Below are positions 1 through 7,498 of a stretch of DNA of 43,002 nt, in pieces; within the stretch, counting starts at the first letter, position 1; every line of letters begins with the position of its first letter. The notes below the pieces were generated by a model. The model was not told where the DNA came from, made no database searches, and saw only the letters and a program-made list of their open reading frames with translations. This stretch comes from UBA1181 sp045226255 (GTDB taxonomy: Bacteria > Bacteroidota > Bacteroidia > Bacteroidales > Paludibacteraceae): the NCBI GenBank assembly GCA_045226255.1, contig JBGVCG010000034.1, forward strand, positions 1-43,002, given 5' to 3'. Position numbers and translations under genes: made by a program.

Positions 1-142
1 CATTGCAGGTCGCCCATAGGTTTCCGCTCGGAAGACCCAAATCGACATATTCGAATCCATTCTCTTTCGTTTCGCAGCCGCAGAGAATAATCATCGTGAT
101 TATCAGTATTTTGCCTTTTATGCCCATCTTGTTCTGTTTCAT
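1..142 (-). CDS. Lipoprotein with Fib_succ_major-type domain (5' fragment)
   Basis: This is the beginning of a minus-strand gene that runs off the left edge; 47 codons are visible. The frame opens with MKQNKMGIKGKILIITMIILCGC, a short basic N-region, a hydrophobic stretch and a lipobox ending at Cys23, so the product should be an inner- or outer-membrane lipoprotein. Directly after it comes EYVDLGLPSGNLWATCN, the opening signature of the Fibrobacter succinogenes major paralogous domain, common in secreted Bacteroidales proteins and of unknown function. A possible -7 box (TAGGTTTT on the minus strand, 160-167) lies just upstream. The product class is recognisable; its role is not. Confidence 0.7.
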   Translation of the reverse strand, partial: MKQNKMGIKGKILIITMIILCGCETKENGFEYVDLGLPSGNLWATCN

Positions 143-469
143 ATCTTCTTGCGTTTACAAAAACCTATCTGAAGACGAAGATGTGTCGGCAAGATATCCA
201 TGACCGTTTTTGCCATAGAATATCAACCTATTGTCCAATGAGTGGACGATGTGCAATTTATAAAAAAATCATGATTCCGCATACGACTTGTGCTTTTTAT
301 CTAGTGTTTGCCAGGCACGTCATGTGTATTTAGGAAGACCTATGGTTTATTCTTCGGATTCTATATTCATCCTTTGTCTCCTTGGAAAGTCACATAATAT
401 TCTTGTATTTATTTCGTATATTTATAGAAAAAATCATACCTTTGCCACGAAAAACGAATTTAGGACATA
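143..469. other. Divergent intergenic region
   Basis: This stretch separates the leftward lipoprotein gene from the rightward glycosyltransferase gene. Apart from a promoter at its right end (see 412-444) and a weak possible minus-strand -7 box at 160-167, I see only short frames without family signatures. A 5-bp hairpin (GTCCA/TGGAC) near 235-249 is too weak to call a terminator. Confidence 0.5.
412..444 (+). promoter_or_regulatory. Bacteroidetes-type promoter of the GT51 gene
   Basis: TACCTTTG at 437-444 matches the Bacteroidetes -7 consensus TAnnTTTG; a weak -33 match (TTTC) lies about 21 bases upstream. The ATG is 25 bases downstream of the box. The 17 bases TACCTTTGCCACGAAAA recur exactly at the ABC-F promoter (7463-7479). 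Confidence 0.6.
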
Positions 470-2515
470 ATGAGTCGGAAGAAGTTTTATTTCATCGGTT
501 TATTTTTTGTTGTGGTTTTCGCTGTCGTATACGCTTTGTATTCGAAGCGAGAGCAGATCCTGATGTCTGTTATCCAGAAAAAAATAGATAGATTTGAGCA
601 AACCACCCATGCGGACCTCTCTGTCGGTTCGGTTAGTATGGATGGCTTCCGAAAGCTGATGATCAGTGATCTCTTGTTCTTGACACCGGCGAAGGACACG
701 TTAGCGACTGTCCGTAAGGTGGGTGTCTCTTACAACTTGAGCAATTTATTGAAATTCAAGGCGAATGTCGAGTCCTTGGAGGTGGATGGTGTTCGGGTAT
801 ACTACAGCGATCAGGATGGTAATCCCCGCTATTCCTTTTTGATGAAACATGAGGGCGATTCCGTCACATCGGGCAAAGACGGACATTCCTCTAAGATAGA
901 ATCCTTTGTTCGTATTTATAAGAAGGCATTGACCTACTTCCCTGAGTCTATGCACATCTCGGATGTGGTGGCCATCGGCTACCGGAACGGTAACCTGTGC
1001 AGGTTCTCCTTCCCTGAGAACTCCTTGAAGAACGGTTATCTGGAGGGACAGGTCATCTATCGTTTGTCTTCGCCTACGGGACAATTCACGGAGAAGAGCT
1101 TCGTCGTCACCGGCTCGTTGAACGAACCTGACGGCAGGGTGGGCTCCATCCGTATTTACCCTGCCACGCAGAACTCCATGCCTCTCTTTTTCAGGAAGGG
1201 AGACAACCTTGTGTCCGTGCGTTTCGACACGATGGACATCTCTCTCGCAGCCGATAAGCGGTGCGAAAACTGGAAGGGCAATCTCCGCCTTGCGCCGTTC
1301 ACGCTTTCGAATGAGCGGATCGCGGGCATTCCTGTGCAATTGGACTCCGTCTCGATGAACTATTCGGTGAACATCCTCATGGAACCATCCCTCAAGGTGG
1401 AGCTGGATAGCTCCAGTTCGTTGAGCGTCAACGGATTCCACTTTAATCCCTATCTGTTGTATGAGAAAAGGGACACCGCCCCTCATCTGCGGGTGGAGGT
1501 CCATCGTGATAGTTTTGTGGCGCAAACGCTTTTCAATGCCTTGCCGAAGGGCTTTTTCACCAATTTGGAGGGAATACAGACGAAGGGAACTCTCTCGTAT
1601 CGTCTCTTCTTCGATTTGGATATGAGCCAGATAGATAGTCTATCGTTCCGTTCCTCGTTGGATAAGCGAGACTTCTCTATCGAAAAGTTCGGCAGGACGG
1701 ATTTCACTACCGTGAATCGTCCGTTCACCTATCATGCGTATGACCATGGCGAGGAGGATGCTAGTTTCGTCGTTGGAGAGCCTAACCCGGACTTTGCCAA
1801 GTTGGACGAGATCTCCCCTTACCTGAAAAATGCCATCTTGTACTCTGAGGATGGCCTCTTCTTCTGCCACAAAGGGTTCCTTGAGACGGCCATGAACGCC
1901 GCCCTCGCCAAGGATATCAAGGAGAAACGTTTTGTCCGTGGGGGAAGCACCATCTCTATGCAATTGGTGAAGAACCTCTGGCTGAGCAGGGAGAAGAATA
2001 TCTTCCGCAAGTTGGAGGAGGCGATGATCGTATGGTTGGTTGAGAACAATAGACTGGTCTCCAAGAACAGAATGTATGAGATATACTTGAACGTCATAGA
2101 GTGGGGTCCGCATATCTACGGTGCCAAGCAGGCCTCCCACTTCTATTTCTCCAAGGAACCTTCCGAACTGACGCCTGAGGAGGCTATTTTCATGGCGAGC
2201 ATCATCCCACGTCCGAAGAAGTTCATGTGGTTCTTCGACAACGACCATGAGTTGAAACCGTTCTTGGCGCCCTATTTCGATCTGTTGGGCGACAAATTGT
2301 TGCGGCATGAGATCATCACGGAGGCGCAGCGTGAGAAGCTAGGCCATAGCGTGAGGCTCACGGGTGCGGCTCGTGTCTATCTGCGCAGTTCCGTAGCTAA
2401 GATGCAGTCTGGGGATGCAGTTGACACGGAGGATGAGAACGTGCTCCTGGAGTCTCTGGATAAACCAAGGGAAGAGAATGAAACTATTTCAAACAGCACA
2501 GATAAAAACGATTGA
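470..2515 (+). CDS. AsmA-like / GT51 peptidoglycan glycosyltransferase fusion
   Basis: This is a predicted membrane-anchored peptidoglycan glycan-chain polymerase (monofunctional GT51, lipid II substrate) acting on the periplasmic side of the inner membrane. One N-terminal membrane segment spans about residues 6-24. The GT51 domain is C-terminal, about 440-600: SED with putative catalytic Glu460, GGSTISMQ at 491-498 and EIYLNVIEWG at 537-546. No penicillin-binding transpeptidase domain follows, so it is not a class A PBP. Residues 35-430 resemble the beta-rich AsmA/TamB-type region (GSVSMDGFRKLMISDL, VESLEVDGVRV). At 681 residues it is far longer than MtgA (about 240). The 3' end overlaps the next gene by 38 bases, which suggests translational coupling. 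GT51 assignment is secure; the AsmA-like assignment is by pattern only. Confidence 0.85.
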   Translation: MSRKKFYFIGLFFVVVFAVVYALYSKREQILMSVIQKKIDRFEQTTHADLSVGSVSMDGFRKLMISDLLFLTPAKDTLATVRKVGVSYNLSNLLKFKANVESLEVDGVRVYYSDQDGNPRYSFLMKHEGDSVTSGKDGHSSKIESFVRIYKKALTYFPESMHISDVVAIGYRNGNLCRFSFPENSLKNGYLEGQVIYRLSSPTGQFTEKSFVVTGSLNEPDGRVGSIRIYPATQNSMPLFFRKGDNLVSVRFDTMDISLAADKRCENWKGNLRLAPFTLSNERIAGIPVQLDSVSMNYSVNILMEPSLKVELDSSSSLSVNGFHFNPYLLYEKRDTAPHLRVEVHRDSFVAQTLFNALPKGFFTNLEGIQTKGTLSYRLFFDLDMSQIDSLSFRSSLDKRDFSIEKFGRTDFTTVNRPFTYHAYDHGEEDASFVVGEPNPDFAKLDEISPYLKNAILYSEDGLFFCHKGFLETAMNAALAKDIKEKRFVRGGSTISMQLVKNLWLSREKNIFRKLEEAMIVWLVENNRLVSKNRMYEIYLNVIEWGPHIYGAKQASHFYFSKEPSELTPEEAIFMASIIPRPKKFMWFFDNDHELKPFLAPYFDLLGDKLLRHEIITEAQREKLGHSVRLTGAARVYLRSSVAKMQSGDAVDTEDENVLLESLDKPREENETISNSTDKND

Positions 2516-4001
2516 CGCGTTGACCGCACAATACGAGCCGATTCATCCGTACAGGCTGATGGAACGTGCCTCCCGTGTTTTTTTCGATGAGTTATTGCGT
2601 TGTGCCCCGTCCGACACCTCCTTTTGTGTGGTCGCTGGCAGTGGTAACAATGGCGGGGATGCCTTGGTGATCGCCCGCTATCTGCTGACGATCGGGCGAC
2701 CGGTCTCCGTCTTCTTGGTGAATCCTAAGGGAAAACTCTCTTTTGATTGCCAATCCGCTTTTAATGATCTGAATGATAAGTTCCCTAACCATATCGTGGA
2801 GGTGGTATCGCCTGAACAGTTCGTCGTCGAAGGGAATTGGCTCATAGATGGATTGTTCGGTTCAGGGCTCAACCGCCCTCTCTCTGGCATATACGCAGAT
2901 ATTGTCCGTATCATCAACGAAAGCGGCAAGCATATCGTCTCCATCGATTTGCCTTCCGGCTTGATGGGGGAGGACAATGACGCAAACGATCCGCAAACCA
3001 TCGTGAAGGCGAATCGCACATTCACCTTCCAATTCCCTAAACTCTCTTTCCTCTTGCCTGAGAATGAGCGGTATGTGGGTGAGGTGACGATCCTCGATAT
3101 TCAATTGCACGGCAAGGCGATCGCGGAAGTGGAGACAGACTTCTTCTTGACGGAAAGGTCGGATGCGCAGGCTCTCTTGCGCCCTCGTAGTCGCTTCGCA
3201 CATAAGGGGACTTGCGGCCATGCTTTGCTGATCGCGGGTTCTAGGCAGATGACTGGTGCCGCTATCTTGGCTGCCCGCTCCGCAATGCGTTCGGGGTGTG
3301 GCTTGTTGACCGTTCAGGTGCCAAGCTCTTGCCGTCAGGTGTTGCAGATCTCTGTGCCTGAGGCGATTGTGCGGACAGACGATTCGGAGGAGTGTTTCTC
3401 CACTGCTCCAGACTGCGTGAAATACAATGCGGTGGGTGTGGGACCGGGTCTTGGCACATCCGATGCTTCGGCGCAAGCCTTCTCTCAACTCTTGGATGTG
3501 TTGGGTGACAAGCCTTTGGTGGTGGATGCGGATGCGTTGAATCTATTGGGAAAGAATCCGTCTTTGTGGAACAAGATACCGAAGGGGACAATCCTGACCC
3601 CTCATCCGAAGGAGTTTGAGCGGATATCAGGCGTGAAAAGTGATGGCTATGCACGTTGGATGAAGCAGGTGGAGCTCTCTGTCAAGCATCAGGTCGTGGT
3701 GGTGCTGAAGGGTGCGTATACCTCCGTCTCCTTCCCTGACGGCTCGTTGCATTTCAACACTACGGGGAATGCGGGCATGGCGACGGCTGGAAGCGGTGAT
3801 GTGCTGACGGGCATTATCCTATCGTTATTGGCCCAAGGCTATGATCCTTGTCATGCGGCGGTGCTAGGCGTATGGTTGCATGGGGCGGCTGGCGACTGCG
3901 CTTTGACGGAGCAGTCGGAGGAGAGCTTGGTGGCTGGAGATTTGATCGGCTCTTTGGGAAAAGCGTTTAGAGAATTAAGAATTAAGAATTTTGAATTTTG
4001 A
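2478..4001 (+). CDS. nnr: Bifunctional NAD(P)H-hydrate epimerase / ADP-dependent NAD(P)HX dehydratase
   Basis: This cytosolic metabolite-repair enzyme restores hydrated NADH and NADPH. The N-terminal half (about 1-215) is the YjeF_N epimerase with VVAGSGNNGGDA at 51-62. The C-terminal half (from about 240) is the ribokinase-like dehydratase with GHALLIAGS, VVDADALNLL, ILTPHPKEFERI, NAGMATAGSGDVLTG near 430-445 and GVWLHGAAGD. I chose the ATG at 2478 (MKLFQTAQIKTIDAL) because family homology starts there; the frame extends upstream to 2415 but that part lies inside the glycosyltransferase gene. The gene still overlaps that gene by 38 bases. Oddly, the last nine residues (ELRIKNFEF) are encoded by an AT-rich intergenic repeat (3972-4016), so the natural C-terminus seems to have been extended by the repeat. 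Confidence 0.93.
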   Translation: MKLFQTAQIKTIDALTAQYEPIHPYRLMERASRVFFDELLRCAPSDTSFCVVAGSGNNGGDALVIARYLLTIGRPVSVFLVNPKGKLSFDCQSAFNDLNDKFPNHIVEVVSPEQFVVEGNWLIDGLFGSGLNRPLSGIYADIVRIINESGKHIVSIDLPSGLMGEDNDANDPQTIVKANRTFTFQFPKLSFLLPENERYVGEVTILDIQLHGKAIAEVETDFFLTERSDAQALLRPRSRFAHKGTCGHALLIAGSRQMTGAAILAARSAMRSGCGLLTVQVPSSCRQVLQISVPEAIVRTDDSEECFSTAPDCVKYNAVGVGPGLGTSDASAQAFSQLLDVLGDKPLVVDADALNLLGKNPSLWNKIPKGTILTPHPKEFERISGVKSDGYARWMKQVELSVKHQVVVVLKGAYTSVSFPDGSLHFNTTGNAGMATAGSGDVLTGIILSLLAQGYDPCHAAVLGVWLHGAAGDCALTEQSEESLVAGDLIGSLGKAFRELRIKNFEF

Positions 4002-4016
4002 ATTAGGAGTTGAATT
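3972..4016. repeat. AT-rich short repeat, family A (TAAGAAT type)
   Basis: Tandem GAATTAA/GAATTTT heptamer-like units. The array starts inside the end of the NAD(P)HX repair gene, supplies its stop codon and continues beyond it. The same family occurs at 25758-25799, 34323-34360 and 36513-36545. Confidence 0.7.
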
Positions 4017-4029
4017 GTTTTGGGGAGTT

Positions 4030-4083
4030 ATTTACTATTTAACTATTTACAATTTACTATTTTGCGATTTGCGATTTACTATT
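4030..4083. repeat. AT-rich short repeat, family B (TTTACTATTTA type)
   Basis: Repeated units of TTTACTATT and CGATTTGCGATTTACTATT. In reverse complement this is the AAATAGTAAAT motif found at 7421-7460 and 34383-34503. Here and at 34323-34503 it directly follows a family A array. Confidence 0.7.
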
Positions 4084-4121
4084 CTGGAAGGGTTTTGAAG
4101 TTTTTTCTTCCTAGTAGGCGG

Positions 4122-4148
4122 TTGTTATCTCTTAATTTTATAAATTTG
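4122..4148 (+). promoter_or_regulatory. Promoter of rnr
   Basis: TAAATTTG at 4141-4148 matches the -7 consensus and a TTGT at 4122-4125 may be the -33 box, although the spacer is a little short. The start codon is 41 bases downstream. Confidence 0.5.
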
Positions 4149-4189
4149 AGCAACGTTTTTTACGTTACATTATTTTGAAATGAATTATT

Positions 4190-6388
4190 ATGGCAAAATC
4201 AAATAAGAAGTCGAGGGCGAGTTTGCCCTCTAAAAAAAATAAACGGGCCAAGGAGCCTGCTGGGGGCAAGCAGCTCACGAAGCAGGAGATGTTGAACCGG
4301 ACGGTTCGTTTCTTTGAGCAGAATCCTACACAATCGTATAATTACAAGCAGGTTGCTTTCGAGATCGGTATCTCGAGCATGACCCAGAAGCGCCAGTTGA
4401 TCCAACTGATGGAGGACCTTGTGTTGCAGGAGTTCCTCTTCTCCCCTTCGAGCGGAAAGTATAGGCTTGAGAATCGTAGCGGAGCCATCGTGGGTAAGCT
4501 GGAGCGCCGTACGGGTGGAAAGATATTCCTCGTGCCGGAGGATGGTGGCGAGGAGGTCTTCATCATGGATAAGTACCTGAACAAGTCCATCGTGGGCGAT
4601 ACGGTTCGTGTCCGCCTCTTCGCGCGCCGCAAAGGATGCATACAGGAGGGTCAGGTGTTGGATGTCCTGCAACGTGGACACGATACCTTCGTGGGCAAGT
4701 TGGAGGTCTCTAAGGATTATGCCTTCTTGCAGGTCGACAACCGTCTGCTGGTGAATGATATCTTCATCCCGAAGGATAACCTGAAGGGTGGAAAGACCGG
4801 CGACAAGGCGATTGTGAAGATCACTGAGTGGTCGAAGAGAGACCGTAACCCAGTGGGTGAGGTCGTTGAGATATTAGGCTCCGCGGGGGATAACAATGCG
4901 GAGATGAACGCTATCTTGGTGGAGTTCGGTTTGCCGTATAGCTACCCTCAGGTGGTGGAGGAGGCGGCTGACCAGATCTCTGACGAGATACCAGCCGATG
5001 AGATCGCCCGTCGTATAGACTTTCGTGGCGTCCCTACGTTTACCATCGACCCTGCGGATGCGAAGGACTTCGACGATGCGTTGTCCATCCGTAAGCTGGA
5101 GGATGGCAAGTGGGAGGTGGGCGTGCATATCGCCGACGTGACCCACTACGTCAAGGAGGGGGATATCATCAACGAGGAGGCGTTCAAACGTGCCACATCC
5201 ATCTATTTGGTGGACCGTACCATCCCGATGTTGCCGGAGCGTTTGTGCAACGTGATCTGCTCGTTGCGCCCTGACGAGGACAAGTGTTGTTACTCCGTCA
5301 TCTTCAAGATGGATGACGAGGCGAATGTGCTGAAGTATCAGATCGCCCACACGGTGATCCGCTCCAACCGTCGCTTCGCTTACGAGGAGGCGCAGGAGGT
5401 GATTGAGACGAAGCAGGGCGACATGAAGGAGGAGATATTGACCTTGGATGCCCTCGCTAAGAAGTTGCGGGAGCGTAGATTCGCCAAGGGAGCCATCGCG
5501 TTCGAACGGACGGAGGTGCGCTTCGAGATCGACGAGAAGGGCAAGCCTTTGTCGGTCTATTTCAAGGAGTCCAAGGATGCGAATAAGTTGATCGAGGAGT
5601 TCATGCTCTTGGCTAACCGTACGGTGGCGGAGCACATCGGCAAGGTGAAGAAGTCCGAGAAGGCGAAGACCTTCGTCTATCGTATCCATGACTTGCCGGA
5701 CCCAGAGAAGTTGTCCAACCTCTCTCAGTTCATCACCCGTTTCGGCTATAAACTGAAGACGACAGGAAAGAACACGGAGGTATCCGCCTCCATCAACCGC
5801 TTGTTGGACCAAGTGCAGGGAAAGCGTGAGCAGAACCTGATCGAGACGATCACCATCCGCTCCATGGCGAAGGCGATCTACTCCACGGATAATGTGGGCC
5901 ACTATGGTTTGGCTTTCGATTTCTATACGCACTTCACGTCGCCGATCAGACGATTCCCTGATATGATGGTGCACCGTCTGTTGGACCGTTATGCGGCGGG
6001 ACAGAAGAGCGCCGATCAGACAGTTTTCGAGGATTACTGCAAGCATTGTTCAGACATGGAGCAGGTGGCCGCGAATGCGGAAAGAGCCTCCATCAAGTAC
6101 AAGCAGGTGGAGTTCATGTCGGACAAGATCGGGCAGACCTTCAACGGTGTCGTTTCAGGCATTCAGGAGTGGGGTATCTATGTGGAGTTGAACGAGAACA
6201 AGTGTGAGGGTATGATCCCTATCCGTGATTTGGACGATGACTTCTATTCCTTCGACGAAAAGGAGTATTGCCTGACGGGAAGGAAGTATCGCCGCACCTA
6301 TCGATTGGGTGATGAGGTGGTTGTCCGTATCAAGAAGACGAATCTGGATAAGAAACAAATGGATCTTGAATTAATAGAGAAATTATAA
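4190..6388 (+). CDS. rnr: Ribonuclease R (RNB-family 3'-5' exoribonuclease)
   Basis: A cytosolic processive exoribonuclease that degrades structured RNA and takes part in RNA quality control. Domains in order: a Lys-rich N-terminus (1-30), a winged-helix HTH (about 33-85), OB/cold-shock domains (about 95-230), the RNB catalytic domain (about 275-600) and an S1 RNA-binding domain (about 645-730). The catalytic signature DPADAKDFDDAL is at 287-298; Asp287, Asp293, Asp295 and Asp296 match the metal-binding aspartates of the family. The second RNB motif TSPIRRFPDMMVHR is near 583-596. At 732 residues the length is normal for Bacteroidetes RNase R. The gene has its own likely promoter and its stop overlaps the next start (TAATG), so the two are co-translated. 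Confidence 0.95.
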   Translation: MAKSNKKSRASLPSKKNKRAKEPAGGKQLTKQEMLNRTVRFFEQNPTQSYNYKQVAFEIGISSMTQKRQLIQLMEDLVLQEFLFSPSSGKYRLENRSGAIVGKLERRTGGKIFLVPEDGGEEVFIMDKYLNKSIVGDTVRVRLFARRKGCIQEGQVLDVLQRGHDTFVGKLEVSKDYAFLQVDNRLLVNDIFIPKDNLKGGKTGDKAIVKITEWSKRDRNPVGEVVEILGSAGDNNAEMNAILVEFGLPYSYPQVVEEAADQISDEIPADEIARRIDFRGVPTFTIDPADAKDFDDALSIRKLEDGKWEVGVHIADVTHYVKEGDIINEEAFKRATSIYLVDRTIPMLPERLCNVICSLRPDEDKCCYSVIFKMDDEANVLKYQIAHTVIRSNRRFAYEEAQEVIETKQGDMKEEILTLDALAKKLRERRFAKGAIAFERTEVRFEIDEKGKPLSVYFKESKDANKLIEEFMLLANRTVAEHIGKVKKSEKAKTFVYRIHDLPDPEKLSNLSQFITRFGYKLKTTGKNTEVSASINRLLDQVQGKREQNLIETITIRSMAKAIYSTDNVGHYGLAFDFYTHFTSPIRRFPDMMVHRLLDRYAAGQKSADQTVFEDYCKHCSDMEQVAANAERASIKYKQVEFMSDKIGQTFNGVVSGIQEWGIYVELNENKCEGMIPIRDLDDDFYSFDEKEYCLTGRKYRRTYRLGDEVVVRIKKTNLDKKQMDLELIEKL

Positions 6389-7239
6389 TGACGAAAAGTA
6401 TTTTGTGTGGGGCGTTGGTGTCCCTTCCTTTGTTTTTCTTCTCTTGTGGAAGTAACAATGCTCATAATGACCGCAGTGATTTGTCTCTTCGTGGAAAGGT
6501 GAAGAGTGTGACGGAGAAACAGTTTCATGCGCTTGTGTCGCCTGACGGTGATGTTGTGAAGGGCGCCTTCTTCCGTACGGAGGGCGAGTGGGACTTCGTA
6601 GAGAAGTTCAACAAGGATGGTATGTTCACCTCCATCTCTTTCCTGGACAGGGACGGGGACACGATCAGCAAGAGCATCTACGAGTATGATGAGAAGGGAA
6701 AACTTGCCTCGAAGAGTTTCTACGACCCGACATTGAAGATGAAGTCCGAGTATGAGTACGATTCGCGGGGACGTGTCAAGTTGACTTATGACTTCGACGA
6801 GGATGGAGACCTGATGCTCGCCACTTCCACGGAATACAACGACGACAACCTGATTGAGACGAGCACGACGTTCAATAAGCAGGGCAAGTATCTGCGTCAG
6901 TCTGTTTCCCAAAAGAACAAGAAGGGTTTCGTGACGGATTACAAATACTATAACGAAGAGCGTAAGCTGGGCAATTGGCGCAAGGAAACCCATGCGGACG
7001 ATGGCAGGCTCATTGAGATGTCCGTTCTGAACCAAGACGAGACCGTCGCATTTGTCGTGAAGTATTTGTATAACAAGCAGGGTGACCTGACGTCGTGCGA
7101 GCCTATCTCTGAGAGCGACGAGTACTTGATGGACCGATATATCTATGAGTATGATAAAAAGTCCAATTGGAGGAGAAGAGTCCACTTCAAGGGGGACTCC
7201 GCCTATAGCGTGACGGAACGTGTCATCGAGTATTATTAA
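6388..7239 (+). CDS. YD-repeat-like lipoprotein
   Basis: I do not recognise a specific function. The first 20 residues are a lipoprotein signal with the lipobox FFFSC (Cys20), so the protein should be lipid-anchored in the envelope. The rest is a series of about ten YEYDEKGKL-like segments (YEYDSRGRVKL, TEYNDDNLIE, YLYNKQGDLTS, YEYDKKSNWRR) that resemble the YD repeats of RHS proteins and would form a beta-sheet wrap. There is no toxin tip or RHS core, and at 283 residues it is far too short for an RHS toxin. It is translationally coupled to rnr by a one-base TAATG overlap, yet a functional link between an RNase and an envelope lipoprotein is not obvious. Confidence 0.75.
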   Translation: MTKSILCGALVSLPLFFFSCGSNNAHNDRSDLSLRGKVKSVTEKQFHALVSPDGDVVKGAFFRTEGEWDFVEKFNKDGMFTSISFLDRDGDTISKSIYEYDEKGKLASKSFYDPTLKMKSEYEYDSRGRVKLTYDFDEDGDLMLATSTEYNDDNLIETSTTFNKQGKYLRQSVSQKNKKGFVTDYKYYNEERKLGNWRKETHADDGRLIEMSVLNQDETVAFVVKYLYNKQGDLTSCEPISESDEYLMDRYIYEYDKKSNWRRRVHFKGDSAYSVTERVIEYY

Positions 7240-7388
7240 GACAGAAGACACATTGTTTTTATTTAGCAAAATATGCCTGGATAACCATAGGGCATGAACG
7301 TGGAGGAGCGTTGTGTTTCGATGCCACGTTCCTTTCATATAGGCAATCCAGAGGACTACAATTCCTCACGGAGAAAGGCGTTTACGGA

Positions 7389-7417
7389 GTGTTGATGCGA
7401 TAATTTCGCGTCAACAC
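7389..7417 (+). terminator. Hairpin, possible terminator of the rnr operon
   Basis: GTGTTGATGCGA and TCGCGTCAACAC form a 12-bp stem with one mismatched or wobble position and a 5-base loop. There is no clear T-run after it (TTGTTG only), so termination strength is uncertain. It could also act as a protein-binding site. Confidence 0.45.
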
Positions 7418-7420
7418 TTG

Positions 7421-7460
7421 TTGTAAATAGTAAATTGTAAATGATTAAATAGTAAATATT
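7421..7460. repeat. AT-rich short repeat, family B
   Basis: TAAATAGTAAATTGTAAATGATTAAATAGTAAATA-type sequence, the same motif as at 4030-4083 (reverse complement) and 34383-34503. It lies immediately upstream of the ABC-F -7 box and probably overlaps its -33 region. Confidence 0.65.
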
Positions 7461-7462
7461 CG

Positions 7463-7470
7463 TACCTTTG
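7463..7470 (+). promoter_or_regulatory. Promoter -7 box of the ABC-F gene
   Basis: TACCTTTG, 28 bases before the ATG. The box and the next nine bases (CCACGAAAA) are identical to those at 437-453. A clear -33 box is not visible because the upstream DNA is family B repeat; TTG at 7435-7437 is slightly too far away. Confidence 0.6.
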
Positions 7471-7498
7471 CCACGAAAATTTATTAGCATAAGTTCAG

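Larger units (their letters stand above)
7240..7498. other. Intergenic region upstream of the ABC-F gene
   Basis: It holds a hairpin (7389-7417), a family B repeat (7421-7460) and a promoter (7463-7470). A 33-codon frame at about 7293-7394 lies ahead of the promoter, so it cannot be a leader peptide of the ABC-F message if that promoter is right. I do not call it a gene. Confidence 0.45.

Noticed and set aside
3..203. A 66-codon plus-strand frame at the left edge
   Set aside because: The minus strand here encodes a lipoprotein signal and a known domain start, which explains the sequence better.
4874..6046. A 390-codon minus-strand frame opposite rnr
   Set aside because: Leu/Arg/His-rich shadow of the RNB domain; the plus strand carries all catalytic motifs.
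7293..7394. A 33-codon frame (begins MNVEERCVSMPRS) upstream of the ABC-F gene, considered as a leader peptide
   Set aside because: It lies upstream of the ABC-F promoter box, overlaps a hairpin at its end, and has no recognisable family or ribosome site.
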